Positions 45,760 to 55,445 of a stretch of 64,000 nt of DNA are shown here, piece after piece. The DNA lies in the NCBI GenBank assembly GCA_934525595.1, contig CAKSZJ010000010.1:35658-99657 (forward strand). The letters run 5' to 3'. The notes under the pieces were generated by a model. The model was not told where the DNA came from, made no database searches, and saw nothing but the letters and a program-made list of their open reading frames with translations. Source of the DNA: an uncultured Chiayiivirga sp. GTDB taxonomy: Bacteria; Pseudomonadota; Gammaproteobacteria; Xanthomonadales; Xanthomonadaceae. Numbering within the stretch: position 1 is the stretch's first letter; each line of letters opens with the position of its first letter. A program made the translations under genes and the position numbers.

Positions 45760-48700
45760 TCAGTCCGTTTCGCCCAGCAGCCGTCGCAGCGCGTCGCGGG
45801 CCGAATCGAACGAGAAATGGCGCTCCACGTTGGCGAGGCCGCCGTCGGAAAGTCGCGTCCACAGCGCCGGATCGCGGTAGGCACGGATCACTTCGGCGGC
45901 GAACGCCTCGGGCGTCTCGGCCACCAGCACGTCGCGGCCCGGTTCGGCGTGCATGCCTTCCACCGCGATGCCGGTGGCGACCACGGGCTGGCCGTAGCTC
46001 ATGCTCATGTTGACCTTGCCCTTGACCCCGGCGCCGTAGCGCAGCGGCGCGACCGCCAGGCGGCAGCCGTCGAGGAAGGGCTCGATGTCCTGCACGAAGC
46101 CGTGGAATACGACGCCTGGCAGTTCGCCCAGCGCCCTGACTTCGGCCGGCGCCTTGCTGCCGATGAGGTGGAAGGTGAGCGCGGGGATCTCGGCGCGCAC
46201 GCGCGGCAGGATTTCGGTGGCGAACCAGATTGCGGCATCGACGTTGGGTGGGTGCTGGTAGCCGCCGATGAACATGATGTCGGCACGTTCGGAAAAGCCG
46301 CGGCGGCGCCCGAAGATCTCGTGCACGTTGGAAAGCACGTCCACCCGTGCGCCGGGGGCGTCCCTGGCCAGCAGTTCCTTCTCCACCGGACTCACCACGA
46401 GGGTCACGTCGCAGTCCTGGATCAGGCGCAGTTCCTGTTCGCGGGTCTTTTCCGCGCTGCGCGCCATTTCGGCGCTGTCGGCCAGTTCGGCGGCGCGCTG
46501 TTCGCGCAGGTAGTGCAGATCCACGGTATCGAAGACCAGGGTGGCGCGCGGCGCGTGGCGACGCACCAGGTCCACGTAGTTGGAGGCGATGTAGTGGCGT
46601 GACACGAACACCAGGTCCAGGCGCGCGCCGTTTTGCTCGAACCAGCTCACCGGGTCGGACAGGTGCGGGTGCCAGAGCACTTCCACGCCCATCTGCTGCA
46701 GCGCCGGCGTGTAGTGCTCGACCCAGGCGCGGTTGTCGGCGAAGAAGGTGACCGCATGCCCGTCCTCGCGCAGCAGACGCAGGATGTTGCACAGCCGCAC
46801 CGAGCCGGAGTCGTGGTCGGGCTGCGGCGTGGTGGCGTCGATCACCAGCACCTGCCTGCGCGCGCGGTGCTGGCGCGCCTTGATGATGTCCTGCGGTGCG
46901 GTGCATGCGGGGTCCGGGTGGCCGGCGAGCGCATCCTTCCAGCGTTCGAGGAACTTTTCCTTGTTCACCACCTGGTAGCGCTTGGTGCCGCTGGAGGTGT
47001 CGGTGCCCGAGCTGACGCCTTCGAAGTGCACCACCACCGAGGCCGGCTGATAGAGCACGCGCAGCCCGGCCTGGCGCACCTTCATGGCCAGGTCGGTGTC
47101 CTCGTAGTAGGCCGGTGCATAGTGCGCGTCGAAGCCGCCGAAGCGCCGGAACAGCGCCGTCGGCAGCGCGATTGCGGCGCCCGAGCAGTAGTCCACCTCG
47201 CGCACGAAGTTGTATTCGGGCCTGGCGGGATCGTCGAAGCGCCCGTAGTTCCAGCCCGAGCCGTCGGAGAACACGATGCCCCCGGCTTCCTGCAGCCGTC
47301 CGTCGGGATAGACCAGCTTGGCGCCGACCAGGCCGACGTCGCGGTGCTGGTCGAAGGTGTCGATCAGGGCGTCGAGCCAGTCGTCCTGCACCGCGGTGTC
47401 GTTGTTGAGGAACACCACGTAGTCGCCGCGCGCCCCGGCGGCGCCGGCGTTGCAGGCGCCGATGAATCCCAGGTTTTCCGCGTTGCGCTGGTAGCGCAGC
47501 CCGGCGATCCCGGGCAGCAGGGCTGCGGTCTCGTCGCTGGAGCAGTCGTCCACCACGATGATCTCGTGCGGCGTCGCGTTCTTGGTCTGCGCCAGCGAGC
47601 GCAGGCAGACGAGCGTGGCGTCGAGGTGGTTGTAGACCGGGATCACGATGCTGGCGAGTGGCGTATCGCTGACGGGCAGCGCGATGTCGCCCACGTCGAT
47701 GCCGCCGCCGGCGTCCGGCAGCACCATGGGCGTGACCTGCGGCCCCGGACGCAGCTCCTGAAGCAGGCGGTGCCAGGTGCCGCGCAGGCCGCGGCTGCGC
47801 AGGCTGATGACCGTGCGGCACCAGGCATTGCCGAGGCGCTGGACGCGGAAGCGGATGCGCGATGCGAGCTTTCCGATCACCCGGTGGGCGTAGCGCAGCG
47901 GGCGCGTCATGCGCCAGGAGCGGCTGGCCAGGATCGCGTCGCGATCGCGCTGCATGCTCTCGCCATGGGCCATGGCAGAGCGCAGCGAGGCGCGCAGGTG
48001 GTCCACTTCGCCGAGTTTCTCTTCCAGCTCGCGTCGGGTGTTCTCTGCGTGCATCTGCAGCTGCTGGTGACGCTCGTGCAGTCGGGACAAATCGTTCTGT
48101 GTCATTTCCAGTTGTTCTTTCAGCGTCAGGGCCCAGCGCGTGCGCTCTTCGAACTCTTCGCGCAGCGCGGCGAGGTCGCTGCGCGCGGTGTCGAGCCCGT
48201 CTTCCAGCGAGCGCGCCCATTCGGTGCGCTGGTCCAGTTCGAAGGTGAGCCTTTCAAGGTGCGCGCGCTCGTCCGCGATGGTCGACTGGAGCGAGCGGGC
48301 CCACGCGGTGCGGGCGTCGAGCTGCGCCTGGAGGTCGTCGGCCCACTGGGTGCGCTTCTCGATGTCCTGCTGCTGTGCCGCGAGGCGTGCGAGGGCGGAT
48401 TCCAACGCAACGGCGCTGCGCTGACCCTCGACCTGCAGCAGGTTGCGCGTCGCCGCGGTGACGGGATCGAACGGTGCCGCCGTCGCGCCGGAAGCCGGCG
48501 CGATGCGCGCGGGCAGGAGGGCTTCGTAGGCAGCAGCCATGTCCGCGGGCAGGGGCTGTGGGCGGACGGTGCGCAGCGCGTCGAGCGGCGCGCGCGATTG
48601 CAGCAGCGCGGCCAGCGCCTGCGCGATGGCCTCGGGGGCGGGATCGACCAGGAGGCCGGTGACGCCCTCTTCGATGCGCTCCGCCAGCGCGCCCATGCGG

Positions 48701-50313
48701 GTGGCCATCACCGGCACGCCCAGGCTCCACAGCTCGGAGAGCGTGTAGCTGAAGGTTTCGGCCACCGTCACCGGCAGCAGGGCAAGGTCGGGCGCGAAGC
48801 GGCGTACGAGGTCGGGCAGCTCCTCGCGCCGGTAGTCCATGCGCAGGTGCACGCCGGACTCACCGAAGAAACGCATTCCGGCACGCCCCGCGCCGAGCAG
48901 CAGGAACTCGATGCGCGGATCGCGCAGCGGCAGCAGCCCGGCGAGCAGCTCCTCGCCCTTGCCGCCGTTGATGCGTCCGAGCACCAGCACGCGCAGCCCT
49001 TCGCGCGGCGGCGGCTGCACCGCCGCGATCGGTGCCGGCCAGGGGGCCATGCCGTGCGGGATCAGGTGCCAGGGCAGGGACGCCAGCCGCGGCTCGATGC
49101 GCGTGAGGTTGGCGTGCACGGTGCGGCTGGGGCAGAACAGCGGGGCGCGTGCGGCCAGCAGCGCGGCAACATGGTCCTCGCGCAGGCGGCGCCAGGCCGA
49201 CGGACGGGTTTCCGCGAACTGGAAGCGGTCGTCGATGTCGCCCAGCGCAGCGTCCAGCGCCGCGGGCGAGAAGTCTGCGCGCGCGTCGCCGAAGTCGGCG
49301 TGCAGGATCGGCCACAGCGGGTAGTAGTCATGGCAGGCCAGGGCCGTGGGCAGGCCGGTGCGCAGGGCCTCCAGGCCGTGGCCGATCAGCGAGGACACCA
49401 GCACCTGGCCGACGCCGTAGCGCAGCAGCACCCGATCGAGCGCCGCGCGGTATTCCTCCGAGGCCAGCGCCGTGGCGCCGATTCCCAGCGCCAGCGGCCA
49501 GCGGGCCAGGGGCGGGGCGTCGAGGTCGTCGTAAAGGGCCAGCCCTTCGCCCGGCGTTCGGCGCTGGCTGCTGCCGTGCGCCACCAGGGCGAGGTGGCGG
49601 TATCCGTGGCTGGCGCGCATCAGGTCCGCGACGAAGCGCTGCACGCCCCCGCCCCAGCCGTGCAGGATGTGCAGCAGCACCGGGCGCGCGTCACGCCCTA
49701 CTGCGGCGGGAACGCGCCCGTTCAGTGCCGCGATGCGCTCGCGCAGCACCGCGATCGCGGGCGGCGCGGCAGGCGGGCCGAGGCTCGTCGGGGCGCATTC
49801 GACGTAGAGGCCGTCGAGCAGGGCGCCCTGCAGTCCGGGCGGCAGGGTGCCTTCGGCGCCGCAGAGCGCGCCGGCATCGGTCAGCGCCGACGCCTTCCAC
49901 AGTGCGCAGGCCGGCAGCCAGGCGGCACAGGGGATCGGTTCGCGTTCCGAGAGCATCCAGACGCAGGCATCGGCGTCCTCGACGGAGGCCGGGCGGCTGG
50001 TTTCCGCGAAGGGGTCGAAGGCTGCGATGCCGGGCGACAGCGGTGAAAGGACATCGAATCCCGGCGCCTGCGCCTCGCACAGGCGTCGCCATGCGCCCTC
50101 GGGCAGCCGGGTGCCGCGCTCCAGCAGCAGGATGTCACGGCCGGGATGGGCGGCTGCGCAGGCGCGCAGCGCGGCCCAGGCCTGGCCGGGGCCGGCCAAT
50201 TCGAAGCGCGTGACGTCGGCCGGCAGATCCCCGGGCACGCTGGCGGTCGCATCCGGGTGCGGGCGTGCGCCGTAGAGGCAAAGGATCGGTGGAGGGCTGG
50301 CGACCTGGGTCAA
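45760..50313 (-). CDS. Very large multidomain glycosyltransferase (GT4-coiled coil-GT2-GT4)
   Basis: 1517 residues. First GT-B module has its donor lobe near residue 441 onward (VLVLGRINGGKGEEL, VTVAETFSYTLSELWSLGVPVMAT). Residues about 628-810 are coiled coil with the repeat RTxWAxxLxxxL (RTAWARSLQ, RTEWARSLE, RTRWALTLK). A family 2 module follows near 886 (ASIVIPVYNHLDATLVCLRSL, VVDDCSSDET, LNNDTAVQDDWLDAL). A final GT-B module runs from about 1154 (VLVIDATTPQPDHDSGSVRL) to the end (RLAVAPLRYGAGVKGKVNMSM). Probably a cytoplasmic polymerase or LPS/S-layer glycan enzyme. The start is uncertain: TTG at 50313 with no obvious SD. Confidence 0.88.
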   Translation of the reverse strand: MTQVASPPPILCLYGARPHPDATASVPGDLPADVTRFELAGPGQAWAALRACAAAHPGRDILLLERGTRLPEGAWRRLCEAQAPGFDVLSPLSPGIAAFDPFAETSRPASVEDADACVWMLSEREPIPCAAWLPACALWKASALTDAGALCGAEGTLPPGLQGALLDGLYVECAPTSLGPPAAPPAIAVLRERIAALNGRVPAAVGRDARPVLLHILHGWGGGVQRFVADLMRASHGYRHLALVAHGSSQRRTPGEGLALYDDLDAPPLARWPLALGIGATALASEEYRAALDRVLLRYGVGQVLVSSLIGHGLEALRTGLPTALACHDYYPLWPILHADFGDARADFSPAALDAALGDIDDRFQFAETRPSAWRRLREDHVAALLAARAPLFCPSRTVHANLTRIEPRLASLPWHLIPHGMAPWPAPIAAVQPPPREGLRVLVLGRINGGKGEELLAGLLPLRDPRIEFLLLGAGRAGMRFFGESGVHLRMDYRREELPDLVRRFAPDLALLPVTVAETFSYTLSELWSLGVPVMATRMGALAERIEEGVTGLLVDPAPEAIAQALAALLQSRAPLDALRTVRPQPLPADMAAAYEALLPARIAPASGATAAPFDPVTAATRNLLQVEGQRSAVALESALARLAAQQQDIEKRTQWADDLQAQLDARTAWARSLQSTIADERAHLERLTFELDQRTEWARSLEDGLDTARSDLAALREEFEERTRWALTLKEQLEMTQNDLSRLHERHQQLQMHAENTRRELEEKLGEVDHLRASLRSAMAHGESMQRDRDAILASRSWRMTRPLRYAHRVIGKLASRIRFRVQRLGNAWCRTVISLRSRGLRGTWHRLLQELRPGPQVTPMVLPDAGGGIDVGDIALPVSDTPLASIVIPVYNHLDATLVCLRSLAQTKNATPHEIIVVDDCSSDETAALLPGIAGLRYQRNAENLGFIGACNAGAAGARGDYVVFLNNDTAVQDDWLDALIDTFDQHRDVGLVGAKLVYPDGRLQEAGGIVFSDGSGWNYGRFDDPARPEYNFVREVDYCSGAAIALPTALFRRFGGFDAHYAPAYYEDTDLAMKVRQAGLRVLYQPASVVVHFEGVSSGTDTSSGTKRYQVVNKEKFLERWKDALAGHPDPACTAPQDIIKARQHRARRQVLVIDATTPQPDHDSGSVRLCNILRLLREDGHAVTFFADNRAWVEHYTPALQQMGVEVLWHPHLSDPVSWFEQNGARLDLVFVSRHYIASNYVDLVRRHAPRATLVFDTVDLHYLREQRAAELADSAEMARSAEKTREQELRLIQDCDVTLVVSPVEKELLARDAPGARVDVLSNVHEIFGRRRGFSERADIMFIGGYQHPPNVDAAIWFATEILPRVRAEIPALTFHLIGSKAPAEVRALGELPGVVFHGFVQDIEPFLDGCRLAVAPLRYGAGVKGKVNMSMSYGQPVVATGIAVEGMHAEPGRDVLVAETPEAFAAEVIRAYRDPALWTRLSDGGLANVERHFSFDSARDALRRLLGETD

Positions 50314-50433
50314 CGAATTGCCGAGCAGGCTCGGTCCGGGGCAAAAGATCGCCGATTATCCCTGCAATCGCCCCCGTGCCGCCAGCGCGCAGCCGCTACA
50401 CTGTCGCCTGCCGTTTCGCCTCATGCTCCGTCC

Positions 50434-52740
50434 TTGGCCGCAAAAACCTCAAAGAACCGCGCCGTCCGGGCGCAGAACCGCGGCGGGGTCCGCCGTCTTC
50501 TGCCGCTGCTGCTGCTGGGCCTGGGGCTCGGCATCGGCTTCCTCGGGCCCTATGCGTGGGTGGCGGACCGGCAGGTGCGCGAGGCCTTCGGCCGCCTGAC
50601 CTGGCAGGTGCCCACCCGCGTGCTGGCGCAGCCGCTGGAGCTGGTGCCCGAGCGCGCGATGACGGCCGAGGCGCTGGAGGCTGAACTGGCCGCGTCCCGC
50701 TACGTGAAAGTGGACGCGCCGCGCCGCGCCGGCAGCTACTCACGCGAAGGCGACCGGTTCACGATCGCCACCCGCGGCTTCACCGATCTGGACGGCGCCT
50801 GGCCGCCGCAGCAGGTGGCCGTGACCTTGGGAGGCGGCCGGGTGCGCGCGATCCGCAGCGGCGATCGCGCCCTGGAGCGGCTGCGGCTCGACCCGGCGCG
50901 CATCGCCACGCTGTACGGAGAAACCCAGGAGGAGCGCCGCCTGGTGCGGCTGGAGGACGTGCCGCCGCTGCTGGTCACCACCCTGCAGGCGGTCGAGGAT
51001 CGCGACTTCAAGCGCCACATCGGCATCGACTGGCGCGGCATCCTGCGGGCGGCCTGGGTCAACCTGCGCCACGGCGAGCTGCGTCAGGGCGCCAGCACGC
51101 TCACCCAGCAGCTCGTACGCAACCTCTACCTCACCCGCGAGCAGCGCATCGGCCGCAAGCTGCGGGAAATGCTCTACGCGGTCATCATCGAGGCGCGTTT
51201 CGACAAGCGCACCATTCTCGAGGCCTACCTCAACCAGGTCTATCTCGGGCAGCAGGGCAACCAGGCCGTGCACGGCGTTGCGGCGGGCGCCGATTTCTGG
51301 TTCGGGCGCGAGCTCGACCAGCTTTCCGAATCCGACGTCGCGCTGCTGATCGGGCTGATCCAGGGCCCGTCGCTGCACGACCCGCGTCGCAAGCCGGAAA
51401 GCGCGCTCAGGCGGCGCAACGTGGTGCTCGGACAGATGCTCGAAACCGGACTCATCAGCCAGGCGGAGCACGACGCCGCGCGCGCCCGCCCGCTGGGCGT
51501 CACCCCGGCGGGCAGCCTGTCGCGCAACCGCTACCCGGCTTTCCTGGCGCTGGTGCGCGACCAGCTGCAGCGCGATTACGCGCCCGACGCGCTGCGCGGC
51601 GCCGGCCTGACCGTGTTGACCACGCTCTCGCCCTCGGCCCAGAATGCTGCCGAGAACGTCGTGGCGGCGCAGCTTGCCGCGCTCGGGCAGAAGGGTCGTC
51701 CGGCGCTGCAGGCCGCGCTGGTGCTGACCGATACCCGCCAGGGCGAAGTGCTGGCCGTGGTCGGCGCGCGCGACCGCAACGACCACGGCTTCAACCGCGC
51801 GCTCGACGCGCGCCGCCCGGTCGGCTCCCTGCTCAAGCCCTTCGTCTACCTTCTGGCGCTGGCCCAGCCGGGCCGTTACGCCCTGGCCACGCGCGTGGAC
51901 GATGCGCCGATCACCCTGCGTCTTCCCGGCAATCGCAGCTGGAGCCCGGAAAACGTCGATGGCCGCAGCCACGGGAGGGTGACCCTGCACGACGCGCTGG
52001 TGCGCTCCTACAACCAGGCCACGGTGCGCATCGGCATGGATGTCGGAGTGGAGCGCCTGGCGCGACTGCTGGGCGTGCTGGCCGCGATCGACGCCGTGCC
52101 CAATCCCTCGCTGCTGCTCGGCGCGGTGGACCTCTCGCCGCTGCAGATGACCCAAGCCTACCAGTTCATCGCGTCCGGCGGGCAGATCCAGCCGCTGCGC
52201 GCGGTGCGCGGCGTGCTCGATCCCCAGGGCGCGCCGCTGAAACGCTACGATGCCGCACCTGCGCCGCCGCAGCGCGGCGACACCATCGCCGCCCGGCTGG
52301 TTTCGCTGGCGCTGCAGGACACGGTGCGCGAAGGCACCGCGCGCGCACTCGGCGGCTCCGGCCTGGGCTGGCTCGACGCCGCCGGCAAGACCGGCACCAG
52401 CAACGACAGTCGCGACAGCTGGTTCGCCGGCTACACGGGGGCGCACCTGGCCGTGGTCTGGGTCGGCAACGACGCCAACCAGCCGACCGGCCTGTTCGGC
52501 TCTACCGGCGCGATGAAGATCTGGGGCGAACTGTTCCGCGAAGTGCCCACCCTGCCGCTGGCGGTGGACGAGGATGGCCTTGAATGGGCATTCGTGGATG
52601 CGGAGGAATTTGCGCTCACCGATGCCGAGTGCCCGGGTGCACGGCGCTTCGTGTTCGTGGCCGGCGCTCTGCCGGGGGAAACCAGGCACTGCCGGCTGGC
52701 GCAGCTGCGCCAGTGGTTTGGCGCGGGAGAGGAACGATGA
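50434..52740 (+). CDS. mrcB: Penicillin-binding protein 1b
   Basis: 768 residues. Bifunctional class A PBP: one membrane helix (LLPLLLLGLGLGIGFLGPYAW), a transglycosylase domain with catalytic Glu188 (AVEDRDFKRHIGIDW) and GASTLTQQLVRNLY, then a transpeptidase with Ser465 in the SxxK GSLLKPF, Ser525-x-Asn (SYNQATV) and KTG (Lys652 in KTGTSNDSRDSW). The TTG at 50434 is the only start that keeps a short basic cytoplasmic tail. Its stop overlaps the lipoprotein ATG. Peptidoglycan synthesis at the inner membrane. Confidence 0.93.
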   Translation: MAAKTSKNRAVRAQNRGGVRRLLPLLLLGLGLGIGFLGPYAWVADRQVREAFGRLTWQVPTRVLAQPLELVPERAMTAEALEAELAASRYVKVDAPRRAGSYSREGDRFTIATRGFTDLDGAWPPQQVAVTLGGGRVRAIRSGDRALERLRLDPARIATLYGETQEERRLVRLEDVPPLLVTTLQAVEDRDFKRHIGIDWRGILRAAWVNLRHGELRQGASTLTQQLVRNLYLTREQRIGRKLREMLYAVIIEARFDKRTILEAYLNQVYLGQQGNQAVHGVAAGADFWFGRELDQLSESDVALLIGLIQGPSLHDPRRKPESALRRRNVVLGQMLETGLISQAEHDAARARPLGVTPAGSLSRNRYPAFLALVRDQLQRDYAPDALRGAGLTVLTTLSPSAQNAAENVVAAQLAALGQKGRPALQAALVLTDTRQGEVLAVVGARDRNDHGFNRALDARRPVGSLLKPFVYLLALAQPGRYALATRVDDAPITLRLPGNRSWSPENVDGRSHGRVTLHDALVRSYNQATVRIGMDVGVERLARLLGVLAAIDAVPNPSLLLGAVDLSPLQMTQAYQFIASGGQIQPLRAVRGVLDPQGAPLKRYDAAPAPPQRGDTIAARLVSLALQDTVREGTARALGGSGLGWLDAAGKTGTSNDSRDSWFAGYTGAHLAVVWVGNDANQPTGLFGSTGAMKIWGELFREVPTLPLAVDEDGLEWAFVDAEEFALTDAECPGARRFVFVAGALPGETRHCRLAQLRQWFGAGEER

Positions 52741-53270
52741 GGATGATGATCGCAGCGCGCTCCGTCGCGGCGCTGGCCGGTGCCGCGCTGCTGCTGGGCG
52801 GATGCGCCTCGCCGCCGGTCCGGCCCGGGCCGGCATCCGCACCCGCGCCGCTGCGCGACGTGCTGGCCGAAGTGCGTGCGGCAGGTGTTGAAACCGAGGC
52901 CGACGGCATCGACGTGACGCCGCTGCGCGATCCCGTGGTGGACGATCTGCGCGATCGCGCCGCCCGGCACGAGGCCGAGCGCGACTATGCCGCCGCCGAT
53001 GCGGTGCTGGAGGACGCGCTGCGTCTGGTGCCGGGCGATCCCGAGCTTCTCCAGTGGCGCGCCGAACTGGCGCTGGTGCGCGGTGCCTGGGATGACGCGG
53101 TGCGCCTGGCCAGCGAGGCCTGGGAGCGCGGGCCGCGCCTGGGCGGGCTGTGCCGCCGCAGCTGGACGGTCATCCGCCTGGCGCGCGAATTCACCGGCCA
53201 TCCGGACGCCGCCAGCGCCGCGCAGGCCCAGCTGATGCGCTGCACGATCGAGCCGCCGGTGCGGATGTGA
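52737..53270 (+). CDS. TPR lipoprotein, likely PBP1b activator (LpoP-like)
   Basis: 177 residues. Lipobox LLLGGC with the lipidated Cys near residue 24 and an outer-membrane-type following residue (Ala). A Pro/Ala linker leads to a helical TPR-like part (RDRAARHEAERDYAAADAVLEDALRLVPGDPELLQWR, then GAWDDAVRLASEAWERG). In Pseudomonas, LpoP is a TPR lipoprotein encoded with PBP1b and activates it. Here the start is in an ATGA overlap with mrcB, so LpoP is the best guess. Sequence identity could not be measured. Confidence 0.72.
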   Translation: MRMMIAARSVAALAGAALLLGGCASPPVRPGPASAPAPLRDVLAEVRAAGVETEADGIDVTPLRDPVVDDLRDRAARHEAERDYAAADAVLEDALRLVPGDPELLQWRAELALVRGAWDDAVRLASEAWERGPRLGGLCRRSWTVIRLAREFTGHPDAASAAQAQLMRCTIEPPVRM

Positions 53271-53325
53271 GCGTGCCGCGCACCATCCCGCGACGCGGTT
53301 GCCGCGTTGGCTTTGTCCGCGTGCG

Positions 53326-55260
53326 ATGAGCCTGGTCGAAGAAACGCGCGTGGCGCTGGGCGAAGGCGGCGCGCTGGCCGGTGCGATCGAGGGCTTCGTC
53401 CCGCGCCCGGCGCAACAGCGTCTGGCAGAGGCCATCGCCGAAGTGATCGAGGCGCGCGGCGAGCTGATCGCCGAGGCCGGCACCGGCACCGGCAAGACCT
53501 ATGCCTACCTCGTGCCGGCGCTGCTGTCGGGCAAGCGAACCATCGTCTCCACCGGCACCAAGGCGCTGCAGGACCAGCTCTACCACCGCGACCTGCCGCG
53601 GGTGCGTCAGGCGCTGGGCGTGCGGCTCAAGGTCGCGCTGCTCAAGGGGCGTGCCAACTACCTGTGCTGGTACCGGCTCGAACGCGCGCGCAGCGACGGC
53701 CTGTTCACTTCGCGCGAGCAGGCCAGCCAGCTCGTGGCGATCAACACCTGGGCCGGCGGCAGCGAGGACGGCGACCTGGCGGGCGTGGATTTCCTTGCCG
53801 AAGACTCGCCGCTGCGCACGCTGGTCACCTCCACCGCCGACAACTGCCTGGGGAGCGATTGCCCCTTCCATGCCGAATGCTTCGTGGTACGCGCGCGGCA
53901 GAAGGCACAGGAGGCGGACCTGGTGGTGGTCAACCACCACCTGCTGTTCGCCGACCAGGCGCTCAAGCGCGAGGGCTTCGGAGAAATCCTGCCCGGTGCA
54001 CAGACCTTCGTGCTGGATGAGGCGCACCAGCTGCCCGAGCTGGCGGCGCAGTTTTTCGGCTCGATGGTGTCTTCGCGCCAGCTCGTGGACCTGGCGCGCG
54101 ACGCGCTGTCCGAATGCGAGGGCGTGAGCGGCGCGCGCGCCGAGGTGCAGGAGCCCGCGCAGGCGCTGGAGCTGGCGGTGAAGTCGGTTCGCGCCGCGCT
54201 GGAGCCGCTGCCGACGCGCGCTTCGCTGGGCGTGTTCGAGGCCCATCCGGCCGTGGTCGAGGCGCTGGACGCGCTGCGTACCGCGCTGGGCACCGTGGCC
54301 GCGCTGCTGGAGCCGCTGGCCGAGCGCAGCGTCGGCTTCAAGAGCTGCCGCGATCGCGCCGAGGATCTGGTCGAAGGCTGCGGACGCATCCTCGACGCCA
54401 AGGGCGGCGGCGAGGTGCGCTGGTACGAGATCACCGCGCGCGGCTTCCAGCTGCACCAGACCCCGCTGGACGTTTCCGCCGCGCTGCGCGAGTTCCGCGC
54501 CGCCTCGCAGGCCGCGTGGATCCACACCTCGGCCACCCTCGCCGTGGACGGTGGCTTCGAACATCTTTCCGGGCAGCTGGGCATGGAGGCGCCGCGCACC
54601 CTGCTCGAGCCCTCGCCCTTCGATTTCCACAACCAGGCCCTGGTGTACGTGCCGCACGGACTGCCCGAGCCGAACACGCCGGCGCACGTCGAGGCCGTGG
54701 TCGAGGCAGCGCTGCCGCTGCTGGACGCGTCCGACGGACGCGCCTTCCTGCTTTTCACTTCGCACCGCGCGCTGCGCCAGGCCGCCGAACTGCTCGCGGC
54801 ACGGCGCGAGTTCCCGCTGTTCGTGCAGGGCGAGGCACCGCGCCACCTGCTGCTGGAGCGCTTCCGCGAATCGGGCAACGGCGTGCTGCTGGGGGCCGCC
54901 AGCTTCTGGGAGGGCGTGGACGTGGCCGGCGACGCGCTGCAGTTGGTGGTGATCGACAAGTTGCCGTTTGCCGCTCCCGATGATCCGGTGCTGGAGGCGC
55001 GCCTGGAGGCGATCCGCCGGCGCGGCGGCAACCCCTTCCGCGACTGGCAGCTGCCCGGCGCGGTGATCGCGCTCAAACAGGGTGCCGGCCGCCTGATCCG
55101 CACCCACGCCGATCAGGGCGTGGTGATGCTGTGCGACCCGCGGCTGGTGGGGAAATCCTACGGCCGCATCTTTCTGGACAGCCTGCCGCCCTTCGCGCGC
55201 ACCCGCGATGCGGAGCGTGTGCTGCGCTTCCTGCGCGAGGCGCGGTATCGGGCAGGGTAA
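53326..55260 (+). CDS. yoaA: ATP-dependent DNA helicase YoaA/DinG-type (XPD-like)
   Basis: 644 residues; E. coli YoaA is 636. Walker A AGTGTGKTYAYLVPAL near residue 50, DEAH box as VLDEAHQLPE, and motifs VSTGTKALQDQLY, HTSATLA, ASFWEGVDV and GAGRLIRT. The FeS ligands lie in CLGSDCPFHAECFV, plus a preceding Cys in NYLCWYRL. XPD-like 5'-3' helicase that interacts with polymerase accessory proteins and repairs stalled forks. DinG itself has a longer sequence. Followed by tsaB after about 185 nt. Confidence 0.88.
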   Translation: MSLVEETRVALGEGGALAGAIEGFVPRPAQQRLAEAIAEVIEARGELIAEAGTGTGKTYAYLVPALLSGKRTIVSTGTKALQDQLYHRDLPRVRQALGVRLKVALLKGRANYLCWYRLERARSDGLFTSREQASQLVAINTWAGGSEDGDLAGVDFLAEDSPLRTLVTSTADNCLGSDCPFHAECFVVRARQKAQEADLVVVNHHLLFADQALKREGFGEILPGAQTFVLDEAHQLPELAAQFFGSMVSSRQLVDLARDALSECEGVSGARAEVQEPAQALELAVKSVRAALEPLPTRASLGVFEAHPAVVEALDALRTALGTVAALLEPLAERSVGFKSCRDRAEDLVEGCGRILDAKGGGEVRWYEITARGFQLHQTPLDVSAALREFRAASQAAWIHTSATLAVDGGFEHLSGQLGMEAPRTLLEPSPFDFHNQALVYVPHGLPEPNTPAHVEAVVEAALPLLDASDGRAFLLFTSHRALRQAAELLAARREFPLFVQGEAPRHLLLERFRESGNGVLLGAASFWEGVDVAGDALQLVVIDKLPFAAPDDPVLEARLEAIRRRGGNPFRDWQLPGAVIALKQGAGRLIRTHADQGVVMLCDPRLVGKSYGRIFLDSLPPFARTRDAERVLRFLREARYRAG

Positions 55261-55445
55261 GCGGTGGGCCGCAGTGCGGCGGCGCGTCGAATCCCGATGG
55301 AAATCAGCAGCCCATGCCGGCGAGTCCCGGAAGTCACGGCGGCCGAGCCGGACGCGGCGGGCCGCAGTACCATTCCCGCCTCATCACTGCCGGAAGGTGC
55401 GCGCGTGTACTGGTCGTATCGAAGCAAGGACGGGAGCACGCCGCC

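Noticed and set aside
46633..50046. 1137-codon plus-strand open frame
   Set aside because: Antisense to the glycosyltransferase; same composition artefact.
50321..50334. CCGAGC-AG-GCTCGG palindrome as an operator
   Set aside because: Too short and with no matching regulator; could be chance in GC-rich DNA.
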